Shown here one piece after another: positions 7,829 to 14,606 of a DNA stretch of 47,428 nt (position 1 is its first letter; each line of letters opens with the position of its first letter). The translations under genes and the position numbers were made by a program. The stretch comes from a virus. Below the pieces are notes generated by a model. That model saw only the letters and a program-made list of their open reading frames with translations. It did no database searches and had not been told where the DNA came from. The stretch lies in IMG/VR virus record IMGVR_UViG_3300021365_000030, positions 1-47,428 of that record; one strand, given 5' to 3'.

Positions 7829-8083
7829 ATGGGTAAGAAAAAGTCTCCATGGGATATGGGTGACTATACCCCTACTAATGAAGAAGCTGAAGCTATGAGA
7901 TGGTGTATAAGAAATAAAATATATATTACACCTGTGGCTGTAAGAGAAGCTAGATGGACTATAGAAATACTAAATAACGGTAGATCAAACACAGATCCAA
8001 AAGACTATAAAAAACTAGAGATATGGATTAAGATGTATGAGTACTATAAATACTATAAAAATAAATATGAAAACAAGGTTTAA
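7829..8083 (+). CDS. Small hypothetical protein (84 aa)
   Basis: The gene starts at the base after the primase-helicase stop. The product opens MGKKKSPWDMGDYTPTNEEA and ends in a Tyr/Lys-rich helix (MYEYYKYYKNKYENK). I recognise no named domain, although this small protein next to a primase-helicase has a familiar look from marine phage contigs. Its 3' end overlaps the next gene by 17 bases. A replication accessory role is only inferred from position. Confidence 0.65.
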   Translation: MGKKKSPWDMGDYTPTNEEAEAMRWCIRNKIYITPVAVREARWTIEILNNGRSNTDPKDYKKLEIWIKMYEYYKYYKNKYENKV

Positions 8084-8708
8084 AAATGCTAATGATGCTT
8101 ATGAAGCAGTACTAGATGAGATACTACAAAAAGGTATAGACTTTGGTGATACAAAAGCTATATTCAATTGTGGTTTTTATATAGATAATCCTTCAGATAA
8201 AACAATAACGAACGCTGAGCGTAAGTGGAGTAAGAAATATGCTGCAGCTGAGTGGTCTTGGTATCTGTCTGGTGATCCTAGTGTTGATAAATTAGCCGAA
8301 CTGTACGGTAAAGTACCACTAATATGGGCACGTATGGCTGATGAGTATGGTCAAGTTAATTCTAACTATGGTTATCAATGGCAAAGAAATAATCAATTAG
8401 GTTATGTTATTAGTAAACTAAGAGATGATCCAGATACTAGGCATGCTGCTATAAGTATATATGATGCAAAAGAACATAATAGATATGATAAAGATACGCC
8501 TTGTACTTATGCTATACAGTTTTCGATCATAGACGAAAAGCTTTGTATGTCTGTCTATATGCGTTCTAATGACATCTGGTACGGTTTCTGTAATGATCAG
8601 TATCAATTTGCATCATTGCAAGAGATGGTTGCAGACAGACTGTCTATTGAGACTGGCTGGTATTACCATCATGCACATAACATGCACTTATATAACAATA
8701 AATTATAA
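8067..8708 (+). CDS. Thymidylate synthase / dCMP hydroxymethylase family enzyme
   Basis: The 213-aa enzyme belongs to the ThyA fold. It has the catalytic Cys146 in TPCTYAIQF, the nucleotide-binding YMRSND at 164-169, and the closing H207/Y209 pair (HNMHLY). Glu62 probably corresponds to the essential active-site Glu. An ungapped comparison of RSNDIWYGFCNDQYQFASL with the E. coli segment RSCDVFLGLPFNIASYALL places Asp177 where thymidylate synthases have the uracil-selecting Asn. Asp at this site is the hallmark of T4 dCMP hydroxymethylase, so the substrate may be dCMP. I chose the ATG at 8067 over 8037 to shorten the overlap and start at a conserved-looking helix. Confidence 0.88.
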   Translation: MKTRFKNANDAYEAVLDEILQKGIDFGDTKAIFNCGFYIDNPSDKTITNAERKWSKKYAAAEWSWYLSGDPSVDKLAELYGKVPLIWARMADEYGQVNSNYGYQWQRNNQLGYVISKLRDDPDTRHAAISIYDAKEHNRYDKDTPCTYAIQFSIIDEKLCMSVYMRSNDIWYGFCNDQYQFASLQEMVADRLSIETGWYYHHAHNMHLYNNKL

Positions 8709-8712
8709 AATT

Positions 8713-9462
8713 ATGTATTATTTATACCACATACCAGGTAAAAAAATCGGTGTAACACGTGATCTTAATAGTCGGGTAACTCTTCAACAGGGTTATAGAC
8801 CAGGCGAATACGAAGTTCTACTTACTAGCGATGATATAGATTATATATCTGACAAGGAAATAGAACTTCAAAAGTCTTACGGCTATAAAGTAGATGTAAA
8901 ACTATATAAAAAACTATTTAATCAAATGAATATAAACGTAACAGAACAAACAACAACTTTTCCAGTACCTTTAAATAAATTAAAAGGTAGATTAATTGAT
9001 AATATAGGTTTAAAATGGGCCACAGATAATGGAGTATTTAGCTTAGATAAACAAACTATTGACTGGATAGTCAAAAATGCTAAAACATCTATGTTTAATG
9101 TAAATAGGTGTTATATATACAATAAGGCATATGCTAATGAATTTATAGAACAAAAAGCAGAAGAAAATGTTTATGATCTAATTAGGTCTTGGGCTAAAGA
9201 TAAAGGTATATATGAGTCTGGTGATTCTAGAACTCAGTACGTTAAACTTATGGAAGAAGCTGGTGAGCTTGCTCAAGCTATACTAAAGAACGATGAGCCA
9301 GAAGTAATAGATGCTATTGGCGATATGGTTGTTGTATTAACAAACCTAGCAGAACTTAGAGGATATAACATAGAAAAATGTATAGACAGTGCATATAACG
9401 TCATAAAGTCTAGACAAGGTAAAATGGTTAACGGAACGTTTGTAAAACAAGAGAGCTTATAA
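8713..9462 (+). CDS. GIY-YIG-like domain fused to MazG-like NTP pyrophosphohydrolase
   Basis: Residues 1-62 (MYYLYHIPGKKIGVTRDLNS, then a KEIELQKSYG helix) resemble a GIY-YIG nuclease core, with a Y-x-Y start and KIGVTRDLNSRV in place of YIGxTxxLxxR. After a ~90-aa variable linker, residues ~158-249 form a MazG-type four-helix domain (KLMEEAGELAQAIL, EVIDAIGDMVVVLTNLAE). This domain has the EExxE...ExxD metal-binding pattern, which hydrolyses NTPs or alarmones. I chose the ATG at 8713 because upstream codons only shadow the synthase gene. Whether the N-terminal domain cleaves DNA is uncertain: it may be a binding module. It sits among nucleotide-metabolism genes. Confidence 0.72.
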   Translation: MYYLYHIPGKKIGVTRDLNSRVTLQQGYRPGEYEVLLTSDDIDYISDKEIELQKSYGYKVDVKLYKKLFNQMNINVTEQTTTFPVPLNKLKGRLIDNIGLKWATDNGVFSLDKQTIDWIVKNAKTSMFNVNRCYIYNKAYANEFIEQKAEENVYDLIRSWAKDKGIYESGDSRTQYVKLMEEAGELAQAILKNDEPEVIDAIGDMVVVLTNLAELRGYNIEKCIDSAYNVIKSRQGKMVNGTFVKQESL

Positions 9463-9463
9463 T

Positions 9464-9817
9464 ATGGAGATAAAAACAAAGGATGAAATAGTACTAAAAG
9501 TACTTAAGAAGATGGATGAACGTAGTTTAGTAGGTCAAAAGAAATACGGAGCTACAATGATGCAAGAGATTGAAGGCCAAGAAAAAGACCTTAATAGGTT
9601 TTTAGTTGATGTTCAAGAAGAATTAATGGATGCATTGTTGTATATTGAAGCTGCTAAACGCTGTTTATCAGATGAAGTTGAAGAGCTAATGTTAAAGCAT
9701 CATGCTTACGAAGATGAGAGAATGAAAATTATAACTCAAAACGGTAATGATGGTTTACATTATGATAACTTAAGCGACTTTGATGTTAATTATGAATTAA
9801 TAAAAGGTAATGATTAA
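9464..9817 (+). CDS. MazG-like / all-alpha NTP pyrophosphohydrolase family protein
   Basis: The 117-aa product has the phage-type RSLVGQKKYGATM signature near 20-32 followed by LNRFLVDVQEELMDALLYIE near 44-63. In this family the EExxDA pattern supplies metal ligands. Such proteins hydrolyse nucleoside triphosphates to monophosphates, trimming dUTP or unwanted nucleotides. The C-terminal ~40 aa are acidic and lower in complexity. The gene follows the MazG fusion by one base and overlaps the next by eight bases, so two related hydrolases are made together. Confidence 0.7.
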   Translation: MEIKTKDEIVLKVLKKMDERSLVGQKKYGATMMQEIEGQEKDLNRFLVDVQEELMDALLYIEAAKRCLSDEVEELMLKHHAYEDERMKIITQNGNDGLHYDNLSDFDVNYELIKGND

Positions 9818-10265
9818 AAGAAAAAAACCTTTTAAAAAGAAAAGAGGTCCTGTTGTAAGTAAAAAAGTTACTTACGACGGGATCAACTTTGCTTCAGGTT
9901 TAGAACGTTATATGTATATGGCGTTGAAAAAAGCTAAAATAAAAGCCAAGTACGAAGGAGAGACTTTTGTACTATTAAGTGGCTTTCATTTTGACAATGA
10001 AGTATATGAGAGACAGTCTAATGGTAAAGGTGAATATAAGAACAGAGGATGCAAACGTATCTTACCTATAAAGTATACACCGGATTTTATAGGTGATGAC
10101 TTTATAATTGAAACTAAAGGTAGAGCTAATGAATCATTTCCTATGCGATGGAAGTTGTTTAAGAGATTAGTAATGAATCAGTTTCCTACAGTTACATTAT
10201 ATAAACCACAAAATCAAAAAGAATGCGACAGAACGATAGAGCTAATCCTTTCGAAAAGAAAATAA
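9810..10265 (+). CDS. PD-(D/E)XK endonuclease, T7 endonuclease I / DUF1064-like
   Basis: The 151-aa protein has a very basic N-terminus (MIKRKKPFKKKRG) and a nuclease core: FASGLERYMY with Glu32, KYTPDFIGDDFIIETKGR with Asp92, Glu101 and Lys103. This E...D...ExK arrangement is shared by T7 endonuclease I, a Holliday-junction resolvase, and DUF1064 proteins. A WKLFKRLVMNQFP helix follows, as in that group. It would resolve branched DNA before packaging, fitting the recombination genes upstream. Without a search I cannot choose between the two families. Confidence 0.82.
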   Translation: MIKRKKPFKKKRGPVVSKKVTYDGINFASGLERYMYMALKKAKIKAKYEGETFVLLSGFHFDNEVYERQSNGKGEYKNRGCKRILPIKYTPDFIGDDFIIETKGRANESFPMRWKLFKRLVMNQFPTVTLYKPQNQKECDRTIELILSKRK

Positions 10266-10393
10266 TAGCTAGACAAAAGTATGCTGAAAGAAAAATTGAT
10301 AAGTTTGTCAAATGGAGTTGGGAAACTAAAGGCAAAGTAAGATCAATAGATATAGAACAATTACATAAAAGATATAACATTAAATGCACATGA
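10223..10393 (+). CDS. Small basic hypothetical protein (56 aa)
   Basis: An ATG frame overlaps the nuclease 3' end by 43 bases and ends by overlapping the next small gene by 10 bases. The product is basic: MRQNDRANPFEKKIIARQKY at the N-terminus, then helices with KFVKWSWETKGKVRS and IEQLHKRYNIKC. The alternating IDIEQLHKRYNI could be one half of a DNA-binding helical motif. I recognise no family. Filling the gap with coupled ends is the main evidence. Confidence 0.5.
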   Translation: MRQNDRANPFEKKIIARQKYAERKIDKFVKWSWETKGKVRSIDIEQLHKRYNIKCT

Positions 10394-10542
10394 AAGAAAA
10401 CGAAAATGAATCAGCCTGGGCTTTAGAAATAGGTTTTTATCCTGGAGTATTACTAGGTTTTAGATCATACAAAGAGTTTGATATAGATATACACGTACTT
10501 TATCTACCATTTATAGACTTAGCATTAACAATTTATAAGTAA
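10384..10542 (+). CDS. Small conserved-looking hypothetical protein (52 aa)
   Basis: The product contains WALEIGFYPGVLLGFRSYKE followed by FDIDIHVLYLPFIDLALTI. I associate this pattern with a small uncharacterised protein often carried by aquatic phages near ribonucleotide reductase or glutaredoxin genes; that is memory, not a search. It overlaps the previous small gene by 10 bases and its stop overlaps the nrdB start (TAATG). Aromatic and hydrophobic content suggests a compact beta-rich fold or membrane contact. The start could also be the second Met, at 10390. Confidence 0.6.
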   Translation: MHMKENENESAWALEIGFYPGVLLGFRSYKEFDIDIHVLYLPFIDLALTIYK

Positions 10543-11510
10543 TGGGTTTGTTTGATGAGCGCGTAGCGTACAAACCGTTTGAATACCCTGAGTATTATAC
10601 TGAGGGTTGGTTGAAACAAGCACAAGCATTTTGGTTACACACTGAAATCTCAATGCAAAGTGATATTAAAGATTGGAAAGAAAAACTAAATGAAAAAGAA
10701 AAAAACCTCGTCGGAAACATTCTACTTGGGTTTGCTCAGACAGAATGCGCCGTGTCCGACTATTGGACTCAAAAAGTTGTTAAATGGTTTCCTAAACATG
10801 AGATCCAGCAAATGGCAATGATGTTTGGATCACAAGAAACTGTTCACGCAGTTGCTTATAGTTATTTAAACGAAACATTAAAATTAGAAGATTATGAAGC
10901 ATTTTTACACGAACCTGCTACGGCAGATCGTTTTGATAACCTCGTTTCTTACAATGGCGACAATACAATTGGTATTGCTAAATCTCTTGCTGTATTCTCA
11001 GCCTTCGCTGAAGGTGTTAGTCTTTATTCTGCCTTTGCAGTGTTGTATTCTTTTCAGCTACGTAATTTACTTAAGGGAATTGGGCAACAAATGAAATGGT
11101 CGGTAAGAGATGAATCATTACATAGTAGAATGGGTTGTCAATTATTTAAACATATGTGTCAGGAAGACAATCAGTTACTTAACTTATGTAGAGAAGATGT
11201 AATAAAAGCTGCTGAAACAATGGTTGACCTTGAGGTTAAATATATAGATAAGATGTTTGAGATGGGTGACATTGAAGGTATCTCAGCTAATGATTTAAAA
11301 CACTTTATAAAAAAGAGAACAAATGAAAAACTTGTGGAACTTGGTTATGTCGACTTGGGCAACTACTTCGCATATGACGAGAAAGCAGCAGCTAATCTTG
11401 ATTGGTTTTACCATCTTACCGGGGGCGTCACTCATACTGATTTCTTCGCTATTAGGCCGACTGATTATTCAAAGGCTAACGAAGGAGAAGACTTCGAGGA
11501 CATGTGGTAA
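10542..11510 (+). CDS. nrdB: Class I ribonucleotide reductase, beta subunit
   Basis: The 322-aa protein is the radical-generating subunit that pairs with NrdA to make dNTPs from ribonucleotides. The diiron ligands are all visible: Glu68 (TEC), Glu99 and His102 (ETVH), Glu157 (FAEG), Glu191 and His194 (DESLH). The radical-forming Tyr106 lies four residues after His102, as in E. coli Tyr122, so this is a normal tyrosyl-radical enzyme. The acidic C-terminus (EGEDFEDMW) is the tail that docks onto NrdA. It starts in the upstream stop (TAATG) and lies 440 bases before nrdA. Confidence 0.95.
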   Translation: MGLFDERVAYKPFEYPEYYTEGWLKQAQAFWLHTEISMQSDIKDWKEKLNEKEKNLVGNILLGFAQTECAVSDYWTQKVVKWFPKHEIQQMAMMFGSQETVHAVAYSYLNETLKLEDYEAFLHEPATADRFDNLVSYNGDNTIGIAKSLAVFSAFAEGVSLYSAFAVLYSFQLRNLLKGIGQQMKWSVRDESLHSRMGCQLFKHMCQEDNQLLNLCREDVIKAAETMVDLEVKYIDKMFEMGDIEGISANDLKHFIKKRTNEKLVELGYVDLGNYFAYDEKAAANLDWFYHLTGGVTHTDFFAIRPTDYSKANEGEDFEDMW

Positions 11511-11548
11511 TATTAAAATAGATAATAAAGAAATTACAGAACAATTAT

Positions 11549-11779
11549 ATGAAAGAACAGACTTTACTAGAAATGAAAAACAAGATTGAAACCCTTGGGT
11601 TAATCAATCAAAGACTAATAAGTGAACTAAATCAAACAGCTACAATAGCTTTAGGAGTATTAGAAACAATAAAAAACATGCCAGGTTATGATAAAGCAAT
11701 CGAAAAAGTTAAGGAGCAGGCTGCTAAGCAAACTAGTGAGGCAGAAGCGACTAACTCCTTGGAAAAGGTTAGCGACTAG
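11549..11779 (+). CDS. Hypothetical coiled-coil protein (76 aa)
   Basis: The product is helical throughout: MKEQTLLEMKNKIETLGLIN and a following helix form a likely coiled coil with heptad-like Leu/Ile spacing. The C-terminal third is rich in Ala, Gln, Glu and Lys. No family is recognised. It sits between nrdB and nrdA with a small membrane gene, an arrangement common in phage nrd regions. An upstream in-frame start is not favoured because the ATG at 11549 follows an A-rich stretch. Confidence 0.55.
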   Translation: MKEQTLLEMKNKIETLGLINQRLISELNQTATIALGVLETIKNMPGYDKAIEKVKEQAAKQTSEAEATNSLEKVSD

Positions 11780-11954
11780 AGCAGGTTATATGGGCAGTGG
11801 TTTTTTAATCGCTGCCCAGTGGACTATAGAACCTAAGCTTTATATAGCGGGTTTTATATTAGTAGTAATACAGACAAGCTCTAGAAAACAATGGAATCTA
11901 GTAGCTTTAAACATTAATGGGCTCATTGCCTGGATAATACACTCAATAACATAA
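11736..11954 (+). CDS. Small two-helix membrane protein between nrdB and nrdA
   Basis: The conserved-looking part reads TPWKRLATRAGYMGSGFLIA, followed by two hydrophobic segments (YIAGFILVVIQT and LNINGLIAWIIHSI) separated by a basic loop (SSRKQWN). This fits two short membrane spans with positive residues on the cytoplasmic side. The start is uncertain: GTG at 11736 (44-base overlap), ATG at 11688 (92-base overlap) or ATG at 11790 (no overlap, but loses the basic leader). The stop shares one base with the nrdA start. The function is unknown; a holin-like role cannot be excluded but the early location argues against it. Confidence 0.55.
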   Translation: MRQKRLTPWKRLATRAGYMGSGFLIAAQWTIEPKLYIAGFILVVIQTSSRKQWNLVALNINGLIAWIIHSIT

Positions 11955-13672
11955 TGTGGAATAATGAATGGATCAAAGGAGAGGATTACCCTACGTGGGC
12001 GAATAGTGACGTATACAAGAAGACTATATCCGGGGGATATTTATTCGACGGAGAAACGCCTAGAGAGGCATACCAAAGAGTCGCTAAAACAGTTGCTCGT
12101 AGGTTATATAAACCAGAGATGGCTGAAACGTTTTTTAATTATATCTGGAATGGTTGGCTTTGTCTTGCTTCTCCTGTCCTTTCCAACACTGGTACAGATC
12201 GCGGTCTTCCTATCAGTTGCTTTGGTATCGATGTTGCTGACTCTATACAAGACATAGGAAGTAAAAACTTAGAGATGATGCTACTCGCTAAGCACGGCGG
12301 TGGAGTTGGTATCGGTATAAATCAAATTAGACCCGCTGGCGCTAGAATAACAGGTAATGGAACATCAGATGGAGTCGTACCTTTCTGCAAGATATATGAC
12401 TCAACAATTCTTGCAACTAATCAAGGGAGTGTCCGTCGTGGAGCTGCCTCAGTTAATATCAACATTGAACATGATGACTTCGAGGAGTGGCTTGAAATCA
12501 GGGAACCTAAAGGAGATGTTAACAGACAATCGCTTAACTTACATCAGTGCGCAATTGTTGGTGACAAGTTTATGCGTAAGCTTGAACAAGGAGATAAGGA
12601 AGCAAGATCTAGATGGAGTAAACTACTTAGAAAACGAAAAGCAACTGGAGAACCGTATATTATGTTTAAAGGAAATGTTAACAAAGCAAATCCAAAAGCA
12701 TATAAAGACAACGGACTGAAAGTACATATGACTAATATATGTAGTGAAATAACATTAACAACAGATGAAAACCACAGCTTTGTTTGCTGTTTATCATCAT
12801 TAAACTTAGCTAAATATGAAGAATGGAAAGACACTAACCTTATATACCACGCCACGTGGTTTCTTGATGGGGTTATGGAGGAATTTATTCAAAGAGCAAA
12901 AGGACTTAGAGGTTTTGAAAATGCCATTCGTTCTGCTCAGAAAGGACGAGCGCTTGGGTTGGGTGTACTTGGATGGCACACGTATCTCCAAGAAAAGGGT
13001 TTACCTTTTGAAGGTTTACTTGCTCAGTTTGAAACTAGGAAAATATTTTCACAGATTAAAATCGAAAGTGAAAGAGCCTCGAGAGATCTTGCGGAAATTT
13101 ATGGAGAGCCTTTATGGTGTATTGGTACCGGTATGCGTAATACTCATCTCCGTGCTATTGCTCCTACTGTTTCTAATAGCAAGCTTAGTGGGAATGTTTC
13201 TCCTGGTATTGAGCCGTGGGCTGCGAATGTTTTTACGGAGCAGAGTGCTAAGGGGACTTTCATTAGGAAAAACCCGACGTTAGTAAAGCTATTAAGAAAA
13301 CTAAAAATTAACAACAATGAAACATGGGATAAAATACTGGCTGACGGTGGTAGTGTTCAAAACATTAGTGAGCTTGATGGTATTACCCTGGGTCATGACA
13401 TACCCGCCAAGGAAGTTTTTAAAACCTTTAAGGAGATCAATCAACTGGAGTTAGTTAATCAAGCAGGTCTTAGGCAAGAGTATGTAGATCAATCAGTTAG
13501 TTTGAATTTAGCATTTCCTTCTGAAGCAACTCCTAAGTGGTTAAATAAAGTTCATTTTAATGCTTGGAAAAAAGGTGTTAAAACTTTGTACTACACTAGA
13601 ACTGAATCTGTTCTACGTGGAGATATTGCTCAGCAAGCTATGAACGAAGACTGTTTAGCGTGCGATGGATAA
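11954..13672 (+). CDS. nrdA: Class I ribonucleotide reductase, alpha subunit
   Basis: The 572-aa catalytic subunit has all radical-chemistry residues. Cys89 (SCF) and Cys278/279 (CCLSSLN) form the redox pair region. Asn261, Cys263 and Glu265 (NICSEI) form the active site, Tyr546-Tyr547 (LYYTRTES) carry the radical pathway, and Cys567/Cys570 (CLAC) are the C-terminal shuttle. At ~190 aa shorter than the E. coli enzyme (761 aa) it lacks the N-terminal ATP-cone, so the overall on/off inhibition by dATP is probably lost. The protein ends at the terminator. G+C rises in several stretches (about 12120-12300 and 13130-13280), suggesting patchy codon use. Confidence 0.95.
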   Translation: MWNNEWIKGEDYPTWANSDVYKKTISGGYLFDGETPREAYQRVAKTVARRLYKPEMAETFFNYIWNGWLCLASPVLSNTGTDRGLPISCFGIDVADSIQDIGSKNLEMMLLAKHGGGVGIGINQIRPAGARITGNGTSDGVVPFCKIYDSTILATNQGSVRRGAASVNINIEHDDFEEWLEIREPKGDVNRQSLNLHQCAIVGDKFMRKLEQGDKEARSRWSKLLRKRKATGEPYIMFKGNVNKANPKAYKDNGLKVHMTNICSEITLTTDENHSFVCCLSSLNLAKYEEWKDTNLIYHATWFLDGVMEEFIQRAKGLRGFENAIRSAQKGRALGLGVLGWHTYLQEKGLPFEGLLAQFETRKIFSQIKIESERASRDLAEIYGEPLWCIGTGMRNTHLRAIAPTVSNSKLSGNVSPGIEPWAANVFTEQSAKGTFIRKNPTLVKLLRKLKINNNETWDKILADGGSVQNISELDGITLGHDIPAKEVFKTFKEINQLELVNQAGLRQEYVDQSVSLNLAFPSEATPKWLNKVHFNAWKKGVKTLYYTRTESVLRGDIAQQAMNEDCLACDG

Positions 13673-13701
13673 TTATGCTATACACTTCTGTATATCTAAT
13701 T

Positions 13702-13734
13702 AAAAAAGGGCTCTCGTTATGAGGGCCCTTTCTT
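13702..13734. terminator. Bidirectional rho-independent terminator
   Basis: A GC-rich stem AGGGCTCTC / GAGGGCCCT (9 bp, one G-T wobble) closes a five-base GTTAT loop. It is preceded by an A-run and followed by TTTCTT, so each strand reads stem then T-rich tract. It lies exactly between the convergent early (+) and late (-) blocks and would stop both. Confidence 0.88.
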
Positions 13735-13740
13735 GGTTAC

Positions 13741-13779
13741 AGGAACGTTGGGTATGGTACGCCCATTATATTTGTTCCT
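13741..13779. repeat. Second inverted repeat in the convergent gap
   Basis: An outer 6-bp arm AGGAAC / GTTCCT encloses an inner TGGG / CCCA pair. It begins directly after the main terminator and touches the stop codon of the minus-strand thioredoxin-like gene. There is no following T-tract, so it may protect the late mRNA 3' end rather than terminate transcription. Confidence 0.4.
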
Positions 13780-14098
13780 ATTTATTTAATTCGTCGACAG
13801 CTTGCTGTATTTCTTTAGGATCTACAACTAATTGCATAGATAATCCACCGTGCCATATTTTTTTTAACTTCTTATTTTTATCAAATAATATTATAGCAGG
13901 AACTGATTTTATACTTTTCTTAAATTTCTCAGGTTGAGAATCGTAGTCTACTTCTAGTATCTTTACACCTTTTATTGATTTTAAAAACTTATAATCGTTT
14001 TTATGGTTCCAGTCTGAGTTCATGTAAAGCAATGTTACTTGTTGTGAAAACGAGTTTAAAGAAAATAGAAATACAATTAAAATTAGAATTTTTTTCAT
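13778..14098 (-). CDS. Secreted thioredoxin-fold protein lacking CxxC
   Basis: The first ~19 residues (MKKILILIVFLFSLNSFSQ) form a signal peptide ending in SFSQ, a style typical of flavobacterial exported proteins. The mature ~85 aa have a thioredoxin-like pattern: a first strand VTLLYMNSDW, a helix, ILEVDYDSQ, and the cis-Pro segment SVPAIILFDKNKK near 65-77. The catalytic CxxC is replaced by a segment without any Cys, so redox activity is unlikely. It is the last gene of the late block, in tight order after small membrane genes. A role in the cell envelope during lysis or superinfection blocking is speculation. Confidence 0.7.
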   Translation of the reverse strand: MKKILILIVFLFSLNSFSQQVTLLYMNSDWNHKNDYKFLKSIKGVKILEVDYDSQPEKFKKSIKSVPAIILFDKNKKLKKIWHGGLSMQLVVDPKEIQQAVDELNK

Positions 14099-14100
14099 GG

Positions 14101-14379
14101 TTATTTATTTATGATCTCAAATAGTTTTTCATCTATCTTGTCTAGTTTTTTACTGTTATTATCTACTTTTTCATTTATATTTATTATAGTTTCACGAACT
14201 AGTTGATCTTTTAAATCATACTCCGTTCTATTTATAGTAGGTTTAGGTAGTTCTTTTGCAAGCTCAATATCCGACTGCAGAGTAAAGTATACTGAAGCTA
14301 TAGATATTGCACCAACAACTATTATGCTTATAGTTTTCAAGTCTAAAGTTACTTGAGTGTTTTCTGATATATTAGTCAT
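14101..14379 (-). CDS. Single-span membrane protein with coiled-coil tail (possible lysis accessory)
   Basis: The 92-aa product has a short polar N-terminus, one membrane segment (ISIIVVGAISIASVYFTL, about 17-34) and a long charged helical tail (NRTEYDLKDQLVRETI, then a coiled coil to the end). The topology resembles i-spanin- or holin-like phage proteins, but no signature proves either. It lies two bases before the thioredoxin-like gene and five bases after a small peptide gene at the end of the late block, where lysis genes are often found. No endolysin is recognised nearby. Confidence 0.6.
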   Translation of the reverse strand: MTNISENTQVTLDLKTISIIVVGAISIASVYFTLQSDIELAKELPKPTINRTEYDLKDQLVRETIININEKVDNNSKKLDKIDEKLFEIINK

Positions 14380-14384
14380 AGTTT

Positions 14385-14462
14385 TTATTTGTACTTCTTA
14401 AACATTAGTTTATATAGTAGGCTGTTCCAAGTTTTCTGTATTTTGTCGATTACTTTTTGCAT
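14385..14462 (-). CDS. Possible 25-aa basic peptide
   Basis: An ATG frame encodes MQKVIDKIQKTWNSLLYKLM plus FKKYK, an amphipathic basic helix with a Trp. It lies 12 bases after the preceding small gene and five bases before the membrane-protein start, matching the tight spacing of the block. Peptides this short are hard to prove. The amphipathic character would fit membrane interaction. Confidence 0.4.
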   Translation of the reverse strand: MQKVIDKIQKTWNSLLYKLMFKKYK

Positions 14463-14474
14463 GCTTAAATTTTT

Positions 14475-14597
14475 TTATTTTGGTACACAGTTAGGAACCT
14501 TTCTATTACCTTTCATTTTCATACCAACTTGCTTATATTTTTTCCAGCAAGGCCCTTTTTTAATTAATTTTTTTAGTAACGGTGCTTCTTCTTTCAT
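14475..14597 (-). CDS. Small Cys-containing conserved-looking peptide (40 aa)
   Basis: The product starts MKEEAPLLKKLIKKGPCWKK and ends with the KxVPNCVPK motif. The combination of PCWKxYKQVGMKxKGxxxVPNCVPK recurs in my memory in marine phage proteins, sometimes as the tail of larger structural proteins, here as a separate gene. The two Cys could bind metal or form a disulfide. It begins nine bases after the giant-protein stop and has an A-rich leader. The function is unknown. Confidence 0.62.
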   Translation of the reverse strand: MKEEAPLLKKLIKKGPCWKKYKQVGMKMKGNRKVPNCVPK

Positions 14598-14606
14598 AAT
14601 ATATTT

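Noticed and set aside
12357-13283. Overlapping frames on both strands inside nrdA
   Set aside because: The nrdA frame is continuous and has all catalytic residues; the others have no motif and no leader.
14101-14379. Firm holin or spanin call
   Set aside because: One membrane span and a coiled-coil tail are compatible but not specific, and no endolysin partner is recognised, so it is left as a possible lysis accessory.
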